Made by a program: the position numbers and the translations under genes
Notes under the pieces: generated by a model
Seen by the model: the letters and a program-made list of their open reading frames with translations, nothing else
Told to the model about the DNA's origin: nothing
Databases searched by the model: none
DNA from: Flammulina velutipes
Taxonomy: Eukaryota > Basidiomycota > Agaricomycetes > Agaricales > Physalacriaceae
DNA length: 64,000 bases
Direction of reading: 5' to 3'
Assembly (NCBI GenBank): GCA_011800155.1
Contig: CM022374.1
Coordinates: 62,001 to 126,000 of the forward strand
In this document: piece after piece, positions 24,721 to 36,264 of the stretch
Layout: each line of letters opens with the position of its first letter
Numbering within the stretch: the first letter of the stretch is position 1

Positions 24721-27270
24721 TTGATTCTAGCTTCCGTAGTTGATTGCGCAAACTTCCCTGAACTGATGCGGCCCATTCTCTCTCGGTCTGGGTATTCGCT
24801 CTCTTGTTCTCATACCACTACCTTCCGCATTGGGACGCGGATGCCACGGTATGTTTCCCTCTTGTTTTCCCATTCACTTGCTCATTCTTTCCTTCTAGAT
24901 ATCGTTAAACAGTGCTCTATTGCGTCGTTCATGGTTCGCACTCACCGTTGACGTGCGTTCAACACCTCGCGGGTCTCCCACCTACCGCCGTGCAAGCAAG
25001 CCTTGCTCCTTGCTTTGTGAGTAGCTTCCGTTCGTCTCCTCACATCCTTTCTCACTCATTTATAGGTATCCAATACGGTTCTCTCATTCCCATCCGTGCC
25101 AAACATCGAACGCGTTATTGTACGCCACACGTCCTTCAGTGGTCATCGTCGACGCGGCTACGTCAACGTTTTCGCTTCTAACATCTGTATGTATTTTTTG
25201 CTTCGCTTATAGACCCCGTTCTGACTCTCTCACAGTGCTTTCCCCCGCCGTTTGGATACCGAGGGCATCTTCGTACCCAACGGTATCATTCACGTTGGAT
25301 ACAACGATATCCACGTCACTTGGAGGTGACAGACGTTCGTATGGGACGAGTGAACGTCCAGCGAGCCGGTATGTCCTTCAACTTGTTTTATAGTCTGGCT
25401 CTTAACTATTTTGTCGTAGCATTGCCTCTATCCGACACGAAGTGCTAACGCCGCCGCGGAGACGAGCCAACAATTTGGTATGTGTTTGTCTCCCTTCATT
25501 TTAGCCGGACCATCTAACACTGTCAAATAGATGTACGGGTACGGGAGGATATAGGTGCTGCGAGCGCAAGCGTTCTTGCAGGTATTTTCATCGTTGAAAA
25601 GCCTTTCTTAACGCTTCATATAGCTTCTGTCATCGACGCGTTCGCCTGCAGTTTGAATAGCCTGCGAACAACGGTACATATTGACTTTGCTTTCATCTAT
25701 TCAGTTCTTGCTTACAATATCCCTCCTTTAGACGTTTATATATACGAATCGACGCCCCGCGAGCGTTCTGCTGGTAAGTTTTCTTATATTCTATTGAAGA
25801 CTGATCTAACGATACGATTAGCCGCGTACGAACGATCCCAGCAACGTATGTCCCCGCCCATTCGTCCGTACTGCCAACTTCAACGGGGACGGCGGCTATC
25901 GTAAGTGATATATCTTTGTCTACACCAACGTTTGCTAACGTTTCCTCTAGACTCACCTTCCCGTCACCGTCGCGGGGATGTCTTTGCTTTGGTTCGTATC
26001 GCACGAAGGTATGTTCAATCCTATTCAACTCTGATACATGTATTGACTATTTTATAGCTATGCGATACCAACGCGAAGGGAACGTCTCACAAGAGGTATG
26101 TATTCGCTTTATACTACGCTATGTCTTGTACTAACGTTGCCCTTGTGTTTAGATTTTGCCCGCATCCGTGTTCCCGGGAATGAACGAGTCTATCACCTTT
26201 CCGAACGACGGGGTCGATTTGCGAACGGGTATGCGATACCAACGCGAAGGGAACATCTCATAAAAGGTATGTATTCGCTTAGTTCTACTCTATGTCTTGT
26301 CCTTGTGTTTAGATTTCGTCCGCATCCGGGAACGAACGAATCTACCACCTCGTCAATGTTGCCAAACGAAGGGGACGTTTGGCGTCGATTTGCGAATGGG
26401 TAAGTCGTCTATTTATGGCTTTCATTCGCAGCATTCATCCAATGCTCTAGGATCCGCGGGACATGTTGCAACGACCTGCGCACGAAGGATTACAAGGTAT
26501 TTACCCAATATCTTTCGTTTATCTCACTCTATACTCACCCTTTCGTTGCATTAGATCGTTTGTATACGACGCTATGATGTATCGACGCCGCGGGAGCAAG
26601 TTACTTTGCCGGTAAGTGCTTTCTTACTCTATCTATGACTATTCTAACGATTTATCGTGCAGCGATGCGTTATCGGTGTATCGTCTCGATGATTTCTTGC
26701 GTCGTCTCGCTCCGGACATCCCTGTTGATGCCGTCGTTCCGTGTGCGCCACACATCCGCGATGGGCTTTGACGGCACGGGAGGTGTTAGGATTGCTTGTG
26801 AGTAGTTTAAACATGTATATATCGATGTTTCTCAATGTTTTATGGCAGATCTCCTTGTCTGTCAAGGTCGAACTCCATGTGGACGTTGTGTGGGTCTCCC
26901 AGCCGCTTCGTTGGTGTCCCGCGGCGTTCGGTATGGCAAGCGCGACGCATATACAGTTCAAACGAGCTGTCGAGCACGCATTCAAGGTATGTTATGTATT
27001 TTTCATCTGCATTACTTGTGTTTACTGTTTTCTAGATACATCCAGATGCGAGGTATGCGAACCGAAAGCATAGGAGACGCATGGATTTGGCCGAAACGAA
27101 CAGCTCGTTAGCGCTTGAGACGGATGGTAAGTTGTCCGTTGTATTGCATTGAATCTATGTACTTACCAAGTTTGCTAGAAAGCAGGGTAAGTCAACGGAG
27201 CGGGGTGCTTGTCACGTTACGATTCCGGACTCGAAGTGTGGCGCTGTATGTAGTTTCAAAGTAGCAGATA
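24721..27270 (+). other. Intron-rich gene-like segment, unit 1 (possibly decaying gene)
   Basis: About twenty GT..AG introns of ~45-58 nt with CTAAC/CTGAT branch-like sites alternate with short exons. Thirteen consecutive exons join in one open frame of 262 codons to a TGA at 26771: 25420-25477, 25531-25581, 25624-25673, 25732-25773, 25822-25900, 25951-26008, 26058-26095, 26153-26266, 26313-26399, 26451-26496, 26555-26611 and 26663-26771 (12 listed; the upstream join at 25368 breaks the frame). The product is Arg-rich (VFALVRIAR, SFVYDAMMYRRRG, RLDDFLRRLAPDIPVD) and unrecognised. Exons before 25420 and after 26771 are spliced but shifted or stopped. Either the gene is decaying or it makes alternative or noncoding transcripts. 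Confidence 0.4.
26058..26400 (+). repeat. Internal ~170-bp tandem duplication including an intron, unit 1
   Basis: Copy one starts at ~26059 and copy two at ~26230, both beginning TATGCGATACCAACGCGAAG. Each contains an exon, a GTATGTATTCGCTT..TGTGTTTAG intron and the next exon. The second copy has deletions. Equivalents lie at 34896-35238 and 43735-44077. Confidence 0.75.
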
Positions 27271-27287
27271 GCGTAGTCTTTCGTCCT

Positions 27288-27311
27288 GCGCGTAGTCACG
27301 TGACTACGCGC
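27288..27311. promoter_or_regulatory. 24-bp perfect palindrome with central CACGTG, unit 1
   Basis: Half-site GCGCGTAGTCAC followed by its exact complement. The centre is CACGTG, the core E-box bound by bHLH regulators. It lies ~140 bp upstream of the truncated GET4 copy and is repeated exactly in units 2 and 3. Confidence 0.7.
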
Positions 27312-27426
27312 TGCTAACAAACTATGGAGACGCTATGAAAACCCATTCTCCACTGATCTCCATCAATTTCGACGCGTCAAAACCAAGATGACGTAATCAC
27401 ACCGCGCTTGCTCTCAACCATCAGCA

Positions 27427-28362
27427 GCACCGTACGAGGCCCACCGTCACCAAAAGGCGCGGACGTTTGGCGTGAAATCGGAGCAGTATGACGTCGCCAT
27501 CGATGTGCTGTTTGCGAGCGCAAAGGAGCTGCTCAAAGCGGGACAGGCAGGGAGCGGATGCGACCTCGCTGGGTTCCTCCTCGATGTGTACGACAAGAAG
27601 GACGAGAGGGTGAGCGAGGAGAGCCGGGGGAGGCTGACGCAGCTGATAGCGCTGACGGGCAGCGAGGGCGGGTGGAGGAAGACCATCATCGACAAGTCTC
27701 TCGCCTGGTCTGCGGCGCACGGAGAGTACCCAGGCGGAGACCCCGGACTGCACCACTACGTCGGGGAGATGTACTACAAAGAAGGACTCTACGAGCACGC
27801 CGAGCCGCACCTCCTCGCATCCGGTAAACGAGACAGCGCACGCCTCCTCGCAGAGACATACATCGCCTGGGGCTCCCCTCCCCCCTCTCCCAACCCCTTC
27901 GCCCTGCGCGGCACACTCCCCTTCCTCCTCGCAGGCAACATCCTCGCCGCCCGTACATTCATCGCACACCTCACACCGACCCCCTCCCCTTCCGAACCCG
28001 CCATCCGGATAGACGACACGACGTCCTTCACACCCACGCCCGATCCCCTCCTCACGTTCTGCCAGCTCGCGGTGGCCACGTGTCAGCGCGCGCAGGGAGA
28101 TAGGAACAAGGTTATGCGCGAGTGTTGGGTGCGACTGTGCGGGACGTATCAGAGTAAGGGCGGGCTGCTTGCGCAGCCGGAGGTGCGAAGAGTCCTCAAC
28201 GAGCTGTCGACGTTGTATTTCGCTATTCCCCCGCCGAAAGGACAGGCTGCAAATCCTTTTGGGGACGTCATGTCCTCGCTCTTTGGAGGTGGGATGGGTG
28301 CCGCCCCGCAGGAGAAGAAGAGGGTATTGGCACCGCCGGTGGCGGTAGGTGCGTTGGATTAG
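27427..28362 (+). pseudogene. GET4 copy 2, 5'-truncated, frame open
   Basis: Homology begins at the APYEA codons, about 25-30 codons into GET4. The upstream promoter, ATG and first helix are absent, and TAA lies upstream in the same frame. From there it is open to the normal TAG stop. Three codons change near the start (HRHQKARTFGVKSEQ). Against the intact gene most differences are synonymous; in a 49-codon sample I count ten silent and two replacement changes. It may be silent, or expressed by splicing from an upstream exon. Confidence 0.75.
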
Positions 28363-30063
28363 GTACGTACTGTCATTCCCTTCGTGTATGTGTTCTGACT
28401 CGCGTATAGTCTTGTTTGTAGCCTTTGCATTGGAAATATATTGGAATTGTTTGTATCACCATCCCGTCCTGAGAGCTATGTCAGTCTAAGGATCCTACAT
28501 TCATCTTTCCCTGTTGGTCTCGAAACTTTCGCCCTTCGATCACTCTAATCACAGCTTCCTTCCTCAATAGGCTTAATATCCCGCATATGCATACATCGCC
28601 CCCTGTAGACACACCCATTTGCTTATGGGAGGGAACGCTCGCGCGCGCAGTAAGAACACCCGCTGGCTGATACTTTGCAGAAAGTGTCTTGACTATGTAA
28701 TCCTTGCCCACTCTTCATTTCGTCAGTACTCGACGTGATCTTCGCCCGTCCCTCTACCGGTGCAAGAGTCTCTCTTGCATGAGAGAAACCCGCCCAGAGC
28801 GTCCATATGTATCTATGTTATTGTAACAATGCTTGCCGTCTCTCGCTTCCAAGGCCCTCTCCCTCATTTTCCGTCAATCCAGTAAAAGATGGATCTAATT
28901 CTCCGCCTCCCCGTCTTTTGTCCTCGAGACCGATAATGGATGAGGAAGAGGATCACGAACGAGTACTTGCTGTATTGGAACCTCCTCCTCGGTACTCCTG
29001 TTCTGTGCGGAGGGACGACATGACCATTCCGAGTCTGGCTTCGTTGTTGGGGCAGCAAACCAGGTGGGTGTGGCACCGTCTCGTTATTTCGTCCATGTCG
29101 ATGAGTGTTTTCGTAGCTTCACATTGTCATCCATTCTTCCATTTCTCTTCCACAACAACCCTCCGAGCTTTGTCGAGGAAAGGCACCCGTCATATCCCTT
29201 GCCTCGCGAGTGGTACTGGTGGGAAACAACCATCAAGCGGGACCCTTCCACCTCTCACTCTTCAACCTTCGTCTTTTAAATAGGACCCCGGGCTGAAGTT
29301 TCTTTCCTTTGCTCCCCCTTTACCTACTTTCCAATACGAAGCAGATCCCCGACTTCACCGTAACCGCTCGCTGCTCCGACTCAGACAATACCCCGCCGTC
29401 CGCCACTCTTGCCTCAACAGAATCTTCGCCCCCAAATATGAGCAACTGTATCCTCTCTTGTCTCCCAACGATCATTGCATTGTTGCCTTGCGCTGTTATG
29501 GAATGGATACACAGACCATCCGTCGAGGCAGGGATGTCTATGATAACCATGGTATGTATGTTTGTTCTATTGCCCATAGATGGCTTTTCGAACTACGCTG
29601 TCACGATGTCCGTCGCCCCCTCGCGAAAACTTGAAACCACATGGGTATGTCTTCTGCCCCTTCGTTATTGCTCGGCTTCTCGTCCAGAAAAGTGTCTTTG
29701 CCTGGCAGGTGCGTTGAAGAGTTTATCCCTTCCCTATGGCCTTCAATTGGGTAACTAGTCAAGCCCAGGGGAGAGCCAGATAAGAACGCGGGAGATGGGT
29801 CCGTTCTTGTCGTAGTTATCGATTTTGCATTCTGGCTCTACGCTGAGAACTATGTGGAATGAAGCTTGAATAGCAATGAGAAGCACTGTATCGGGAACAT
29901 AATCTCTACTTTGCGCAAGTCAGCATCTTGAGAGACTCTGCGACGTAGGGCATTAGATATGAATCAATATAAAAGGCTTCATTGCAAGACTACCAGCTAC
30001 TAGTATAGAAATGATCCTATCTATATAGTAGGAGAGTAGCACACAAACCTGTTTCATGACCAA
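28363..30063. other. Unit 2 spacer, no confident gene
   Basis: A plus-strand frame from ATG 28936 (MDEEEDHERVLAVLE) with a possible intron at 29070-29120 looks coding-like. Its unit 1 counterpart has lost the start and several codons. The frames around 29309-29758 overlap antisense frames and are not supported. Confidence 0.35.
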
Positions 30064-30129
30064 GCGCACAATTGGCCAAGTCGGTATACCGACTAGCCGT
30101 CCTTTAGGACGGCGTTGGCCAATTTGCGC
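30064..30129 (+). other. Cloverleaf-like structure, unit 2
   Basis: Outer stem GCGCA-C-AATTGGCCAA pairs with TTGGCCAATT-TGCGC (15 bp, one bulge). It encloses palindrome TCGGTATACCGA and hairpin GCCGTCC-TTTA-GGACGGC, forming a three-way junction. The 66-nt structure would fold in RNA or extrude from DNA. Confidence 0.6.
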
Positions 30130-30688
30130 GAAAGCTACGTGATGGTTACTATGGATTGACGTGAGAATAACAGGAGACGTACTAATAAGCTATTAAAGCA
30201 TATGATCACCGCCGCGCGGTACGGCAACATCATTGAATGATGTCGTAGCAGAGGTAGTGCCAGCAGGTTAAGAATCAACATAGCACACAAAAGCAAACCC
30301 CTTGCAGTCCGAGTTAGCCTATGGAATATTGCAACAGAACAGAACAACAACACACCTTAATGTTTCCCCGTAATGCATGTATTGGAAATGCTACAGTGAG
30401 TGCGCGGGAGTTTCGAGACACATACACACTAGAAAATGGTAAAGTAAGATGAATGCATACAAAAAGAGCAACAGGAACGAACCATTAGCTTCGCGCGAAA
30501 CAGTAGAGATACCTGAGTATCAGAATGGTAAGCATGAATGACAGTGGCCGTGGTAAGGAATCAACGAACCAATGCCACCAGCAATAGTCGTCGACGCGAG
30601 TCAAAACAGATGCCAATAGAGATAGAGTAGGAGAGAAAAGCTGAAAGGAGGAGAAGGATTGATGTTCTTCTCCTCGAGCCGTTTGAGC

Positions 30689-30695
30689 TTTTATA
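30689..30695 (-). promoter_or_regulatory. Possible TATA box, unit 2
   Basis: TATAAAA on the minus strand, as in unit 1. A 7-bp hairpin, CTAGACC-TTC-GGTCTAG, lies just upstream of it at 30713-30729. Confidence 0.3.
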
Positions 30696-30898
30696 CCCGT
30701 ACGAATCATGTCCTAGACCTTCGGTCTAGTGCAATAATATTCAAGTGGAACCATTCGGAAAGCCGAGAGCAAAATCAAACGATTGAAGGATCGAAATTCC
30801 GGCGGCCTGGCCAATGCTAGCCTTTTGGCGGCGGACTCTACGCTATCCGCCGTATCGTTTCTCAACGGAAGTATAAGCAAGGTATATATCACTGTGTA

Positions 30899-31162
30899 AT
30901 GTTTACAATATACACCAACGGTACTTCGCCAGCAAGCTGTGCGCATGCAAATACACACAATCCGCTACCTCACCTCCTCCTCCTCCTCCTCTCATTTGCC
31001 ATCTCCGCCGTTCATCCAGCCCAATCCATTGTCCAGACCGCGTTTCGGGATTCTCAGTGTAACCCTGACCGTCCGTCCGCAGTCGCATCCGTTGCTATCA
31101 CAAAATATGCCATTTCACGTCTAGACGGATGGACAATTCCAGCGGCGGCCAGACGGGTTTGA
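30899..31162 (+). CDS. Possible small secreted protein, unit 2 copy
   Basis: 87-codon ATG frame, two Leu codons longer than the unit 1 copy. Hydrophobic core LLLLLLSFAISAV at residues ~25-37 after a polar N-terminus. Coding status rests only on frame conservation between units. Confidence 0.25.
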   Translation: MFTIYTNGTSPASCAHANTHNPLPHLLLLLLSFAISAVHPAQSIVQTAFRDSQCNPDRPSAVASVAITKYAISRLDGWTIPAAARRV

Positions 31163-33558
31163 GAGTCATCGAGACACTACCGAGCATCGTACGATACCTC
31201 TTTATCGGTGTTTCATGTCCATATCGTCTACGTCCAGACCACATTCCGCCTGCGGAATATGTCCGTGTGTGGCGCAGGTAAACTGGCATGGTATTGGTGT
31301 TCATTTTAATGGGGGATATTGAGAGCTTTTGCAACGTTAATATAGTGTGTGATTCGCTGGTATGAGGAGTCAAACTATTGAAGGCTTCTCACCGTTTACC
31401 GACACGATCGAGACACGAATCAATCGATTACATCATAGATCGTGGCACGCGTTGGCGTAGATTTGCTCTTCGACGTGATTCGACGCGTCGAATCATAGCT
31501 ATACCCTTGTAATAAATTGGAATAGCAGTATAGGAAAGTGAGATCATCATTCCAGGTCATTTCATGTAAGGAATAGCAGATGAACTGTTGCCAAAGTGCG
31601 ACAACGTGGTTTGTCAAGCTTTCGCACTTGTCGTACATCATATATGAATGGCGTCAATCCAAATTTGTTTGTTATTCATATCTATATATACTAGCTACTA
31701 TTCCCGAGCCTCCCCAAGTCAATCCGAGGAGATCGAGCATCGCGCTCCCCCTAGCATTGATATCATCGTGCGGAGGCAATCCTTACATTCCTCATCGCCG
31801 GAATACCATTCTGACTATCGGAATCTGTTAATGGGACACGAATACATCTATTTCAGCAACGAGACGTCAATCGATTCTACGGAACGACCCGAAACGATGT
31901 GGCGTTAGGGCAATCCACTATTGCAATGCAAAGGTTTGTTCGACTTTTCGGATTTTTGAGTTTTCTTCTCTCGTTCGATGTAACGAGCGATCCTACCATG
32001 CATTTCACATTGTAGTACTTTAATACTTACTCCAATGCTAATGAATGGTCTACGAGCGCCCTCCCGAGCTGTCCAAGGCTGCAATCCCGCCGTCGGCGCC
32101 GTCGACATTTTGGCAGAGTTTGGCCTATTGATAGCTCGTTTCACGGTTCGTTTCAGTGTTTCAAAGCCGTTTTCATTCATTATTCACGCTACGACATCTC
32201 AGACCTATTGCTATCTACAGCTCTATTTACCTCTTCACTTCCCCAAGTTTCCCCCTTTGCGATATCAGCAGACGGAGCCTACATCAGAAGAGATAAGCAT
32301 GTATACATGATGGAGGCGGCGAGACGCACACCGATTTGTGCGTCAACACGGCCCAAACACAAACTTTTGTTCCTATCGACGGCGGGTCAGCATTTGCGCT
32401 AGACGTCGGGTTATCGAATGAGGGTGAGTCCATAGCGCAGCCGAACGGCAGAGATCGACGTCGTTCGAGGTGACGACAGAGCCGCCAGAGTCCATTTCGC
32501 CAGATCTGGATTTTTGTCGGTTCTATAATCAATACACATCAATGCAGGCGCTCCCGCGGCGTACAATGTCGCTTACCCTGCATCCTGCCCGTACATGAGC
32601 TGTCCCATAGCGTCAAGAACTCCAGCGGGCAAAACCAAGCGCATGCGGGAGAGGAAGAGTGAGTCGGTAGCTAGGTTGAAATTGCGGCGGAGTTGCTCCC
32701 CATTCCGAACTGATCTGGACCCCATTCGATTCCCGTCGTTTGGGCTCTGTAATCTGTCAGAATGAGTCCAGACTAAATGTGGCGTGAATAACGCACCAGG
32801 AGCCCAGACCCCATGTTTTCATCGTGCGACCCCGTCGAAGAGATGGACTGAATGCAGGAATCGTCGTCAGCATGATAGAGCGCGCGAAAGGATGGAACGC
32901 TCACCGTGATTCATCACCTTTGAGCGAGTATATCCCTATGAATGTAGTTTGGGTACTGGGGCGAAGATTGAAGCTATGAATTGTGCACCATGTTCCGTGG
33001 GAGCTTGTAGAGCGAACGGCAAGTACTATTGATGATATCAGCTGTATACATAGCTACGTTTCGGACTCACTCACCTCTATCGAGCTCTATGTCGGCGGGC
33101 TGTCATAGTTGTTGCTGACATTGCCGAATTGAGTTCTGGTCAATGTCGCCGATTCGAGTTTTGGTTGACGTCGCTAATTCGAGTTCTGTTCAATAGCTTA
33201 GATATGGTTCGTAGAATGAGAGGGAAGAGTTACTTACATACCTTCGTCCCAAGAATCCGATCGGAGTCCGTTCAATACTCATACTACACTCTCCGCGATG
33301 ATACCCTTCCATCCGTACATTGAAGTGCGCGCATCAAACACCAGAGTCCTCGTGAGCGCGAATATTTCAAGAAGAACAAACAAAGACTCACCTCATTCAC
33401 GTTGGCGACTCGTCGCCACGTCAACGTTCCAACGAAAGAGAACGTCCCGAGTCTAGATGTATGGCGAGAACACGGATGACACGAAAAAAAAACGAACGAT
33501 CCATGCGTACGTGATGGTCTGGAAGAAAGCCGTCATCCGTGGGAACGTGTAAACAAAG

Positions 33559-36108
33559 TTGATTCTAGCTTCCGTAGTTGATTGCGCAAACTTCCCTGAA
33601 CTGATGCGGCCCATTCTCTCTCGGTCTGGGTATTCGCTCTCTTGTTCTCATACCACTACCTTCCGCATTGGGACGCGGATGCCACGGTATGTTTCCCTCT
33701 TGTTTTCCCATTCACTTGCTCATTCTTTCCTTCTAGATATCGTTAAACAGTGCTCTATTGCGTCGTTCATGGTTCGCACTCACCGTTGACGTGCGTTCAA
33801 CACCTCGCGGGTCTCCCACCTACCGCCGTGCAAGCAAGCCTTGCTCCTTGCTTTGTGAGTAGCTTCCGTTCGTCTCCTCACATCCTTTCTCACTCATTTA
33901 TAGGTATCCAATACGGTTCTCTCATTCCCATCCGTGCCAAACATCGAACGCGTTATTGTACGCCACACGTCCTTCAGTGGTCATCGTCGACGCGGCTACG
34001 TCAACGTTTTCGCTTCTAACATCTGTATGTATTTTTTGCTTCGCTTATAGACCCCGTTCTGACTCTCTCACAGTGCTTTCCCCCGCCGTTTGGATACCGA
34101 GGGCATCTTCGTACCCAACGGTATCATTCACGTTGGATACAACGATATCCACGTCACTTGGAGGTGACAGACGTTCGTATGGGACGAGTGAACGTCCAGC
34201 GAGCCGGTATGTCCTTCAACTTGTTTTATAGTCTGGCTCTTAACTATTTTGTCGTAGCATTGCCTCTATCCGACACGAAGTGCTAACGCCGCCGCGGAGA
34301 CGAGCCAACAATTTGGTATGTGTTTGTCTCCCTTCATTTTAGCCGGACCATCTAACACTGTCAAATAGATGTACGGGTACGGGAGGATATAGGTGCTGCG
34401 AGCGCAAGCGTTCTTGCAGGTATTTTCATCGTTGAAAAGCCTTTCTTAACGCTTCATATAGCTTCTGTCATCGACGCGTTCGCCTGCAGTTTGAATAGCC
34501 TGCGAACAACGGTACATATTGACTTTGCTTTCATCTATTCAGTTCTTGCTTACAATATCCCTCCTTTAGACGTTTATATATACGAATCGACGCCCCGCGA
34601 GCGTTCTGCTGGTAAGTTTTCTTATATTCTATTGAAGACTGATCTAACGATACGATTAGCCGCGTACGAACGATCCCAGCAACGTATGTCCCCGCCCATT
34701 CGTCCGTACTGCCAACTTCAACGGGGACGGCGGCTATCGTAAGTGATATATCTTTGTCTACACCAACGTTTGCTAACGTTTCCTCTAGACTCACCTTCCC
34801 GTCACCGTCGCGGGGATGTCTTTGCTTTGGTTCGTATCGCACGAAGGTATGTTCAATCCTATTCAACTCTGATACATGTATTGACTATTTTATAGCTATG
34901 CGATACCAACGCGAAGGGAACGTCTCACAAGAGGTATGTATTCGCTTTATACTACGCTATGTCTTGTACTAACGTTGCCCTTGTGTTTAGATTTTGCCCG
35001 CATCCGTGTTCCCGGGAATGAACGAGTCTATCACCTTTCCGAACGACGGGGTCGATTTGCGAACGGGTATGCGATACCAACGCGAAGGGAACATCTCATA
35101 AAAGGTATGTATTCGCTTAGTTCTACTCTATGTCTTGTCCTTGTGTTTAGATTTCGTCCGCATCCGGGAACGAACGAATCTACCACCTCGTCAATGTTGC
35201 CAAACGAAGGGGACGTTTGGCGTCGATTTGCGAATGGGTAAGTCGTCTATTTATGGCTTTCATTCGCAGCATTCATCCAATGCTCTAGGATCCGCGGGAC
35301 ATGTTGCAACGACCTGCGCACGAAGGATTACAAGGTATTTACCCAATATCTTTCGTTTATCTCACTCTATACTCACCCTTTCGTTGCATTAGATCGTTTG
35401 TATACGACGCTATGATGTATCGACGCCGCGGGAGCAAGTTACTTTGCCGGTAAGTGCTTTCTTACTCTATCTATGACTATTCTAACGATTTATCGTGCAG
35501 CGATGCGTTATCGGTGTATCGTCTCGATGATTTCTTGCGTCGTCTCGCTCCGGACATCCCTGTTGATGCCGTCGTTCCGTGTGCGCCACACATCCGCGAT
35601 GGGCTTTGACGGCACGGGAGGTGTTAGGATTGCTTGTGAGTAGTTTAAACATGTATATATCGATGTTTCTCAATGTTTTATGGCAGATCTCCTTGTCTGT
35701 CAAGGTCGAACTCCATGTGGACGTTGTGTGGGTCTCCCAGCCGCTTCGTTGGTGTCCCGCGGCGTTCGGTATGGCAAGCGCGACGCATATACAGTTCAAA
35801 CGAGCTGTCGAGCACGCATTCAAGGTATGTTATGTATTTTTCATCTGCATTACTTGTGTTTACTGTTTTCTAGATACATCCAGATGCGAGGTATGCGAAC
35901 CGAAAGCATAGGAGACGCATGGATTTGGCCGAAACGAACAGCTCGTTAGCGCTTGAGACGGATGGTAAGTTGTCCGTTGTATTGCATTGAATCTATGTAC
36001 TTACCAAGTTTGCTAGAAAGCAGGGTAAGTCAACGGAGCGGGGTGCTTGTCACGTTACGATTCCGGACTCGAAGTGTGGCGCTGTATGTAGTTTCAAAGT
36101 AGCAGATA
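33559..36108 (+). other. Intron-rich gene-like segment, unit 2
   Basis: Same sequence as 24721-27270 at +8838 bp, including the 262-codon spliced frame ending at 35609. The identity means the frame breaks are shared, so they predate the spread of this block. Confidence 0.4.
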
Positions 36109-36125
36109 GCGTAGTCTTTCGTCCT

Positions 36126-36149
36126 GCGCGTAGTCACGTGACTACGCGC
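36126..36149. promoter_or_regulatory. 24-bp CACGTG-centred palindrome, unit 2
   Basis: Exact copy of 27288-27311, again ~140 bp upstream of a GET4 copy. Confidence 0.7.
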
Positions 36150-36264
36150 TGCTAACAAACTATGGAGACGCTATGAAAACCCATTCTCCACTGATCTCCA
36201 TCAATGTCGACGCGTCAAAACCAAGATGACGTAATCACACCACGCTTGCTCTCAACCATCAGCA

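Larger units (their letters stand above)
18890..27426 (+). repeat. Tandem unit 1 of the GET4 array (~8.54 kb)
   Basis: The unit runs from inside GET4 (at the APYEA codons) to the same point in the next GET4 copy. GET4 codon-to-codon spacing is 8537 bp here, against 8838 and 8839 bp for the next two. From 18890 to about 23818 it is clearly diverged from units 2 and 3. From 23819 to about 27367 I found no difference in the stretches compared. Confidence 0.85.
27427..36264 (+). repeat. Tandem unit 2 of the GET4 array (8838 bp)
   Basis: Same order of contents as unit 1: GET4 3' part, spacer with short frames, cloverleaf, hairpin/TATA region, intron-rich segment, palindrome. It is nearly identical to unit 3, apart from a C5/C6 homopolymer change near 29312 and a few substitutions close to the GET4 copy. 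Confidence 0.9.

Noticed and set aside
26741..27073. 110-codon frame with a Cys-rich alternative (CQGRTPCGRC) suggesting a Zn2Cys6 finger
   Set aside because: The frame reads through two clear introns, and the Cys spacing does not complete a Zn2Cys6 motif.
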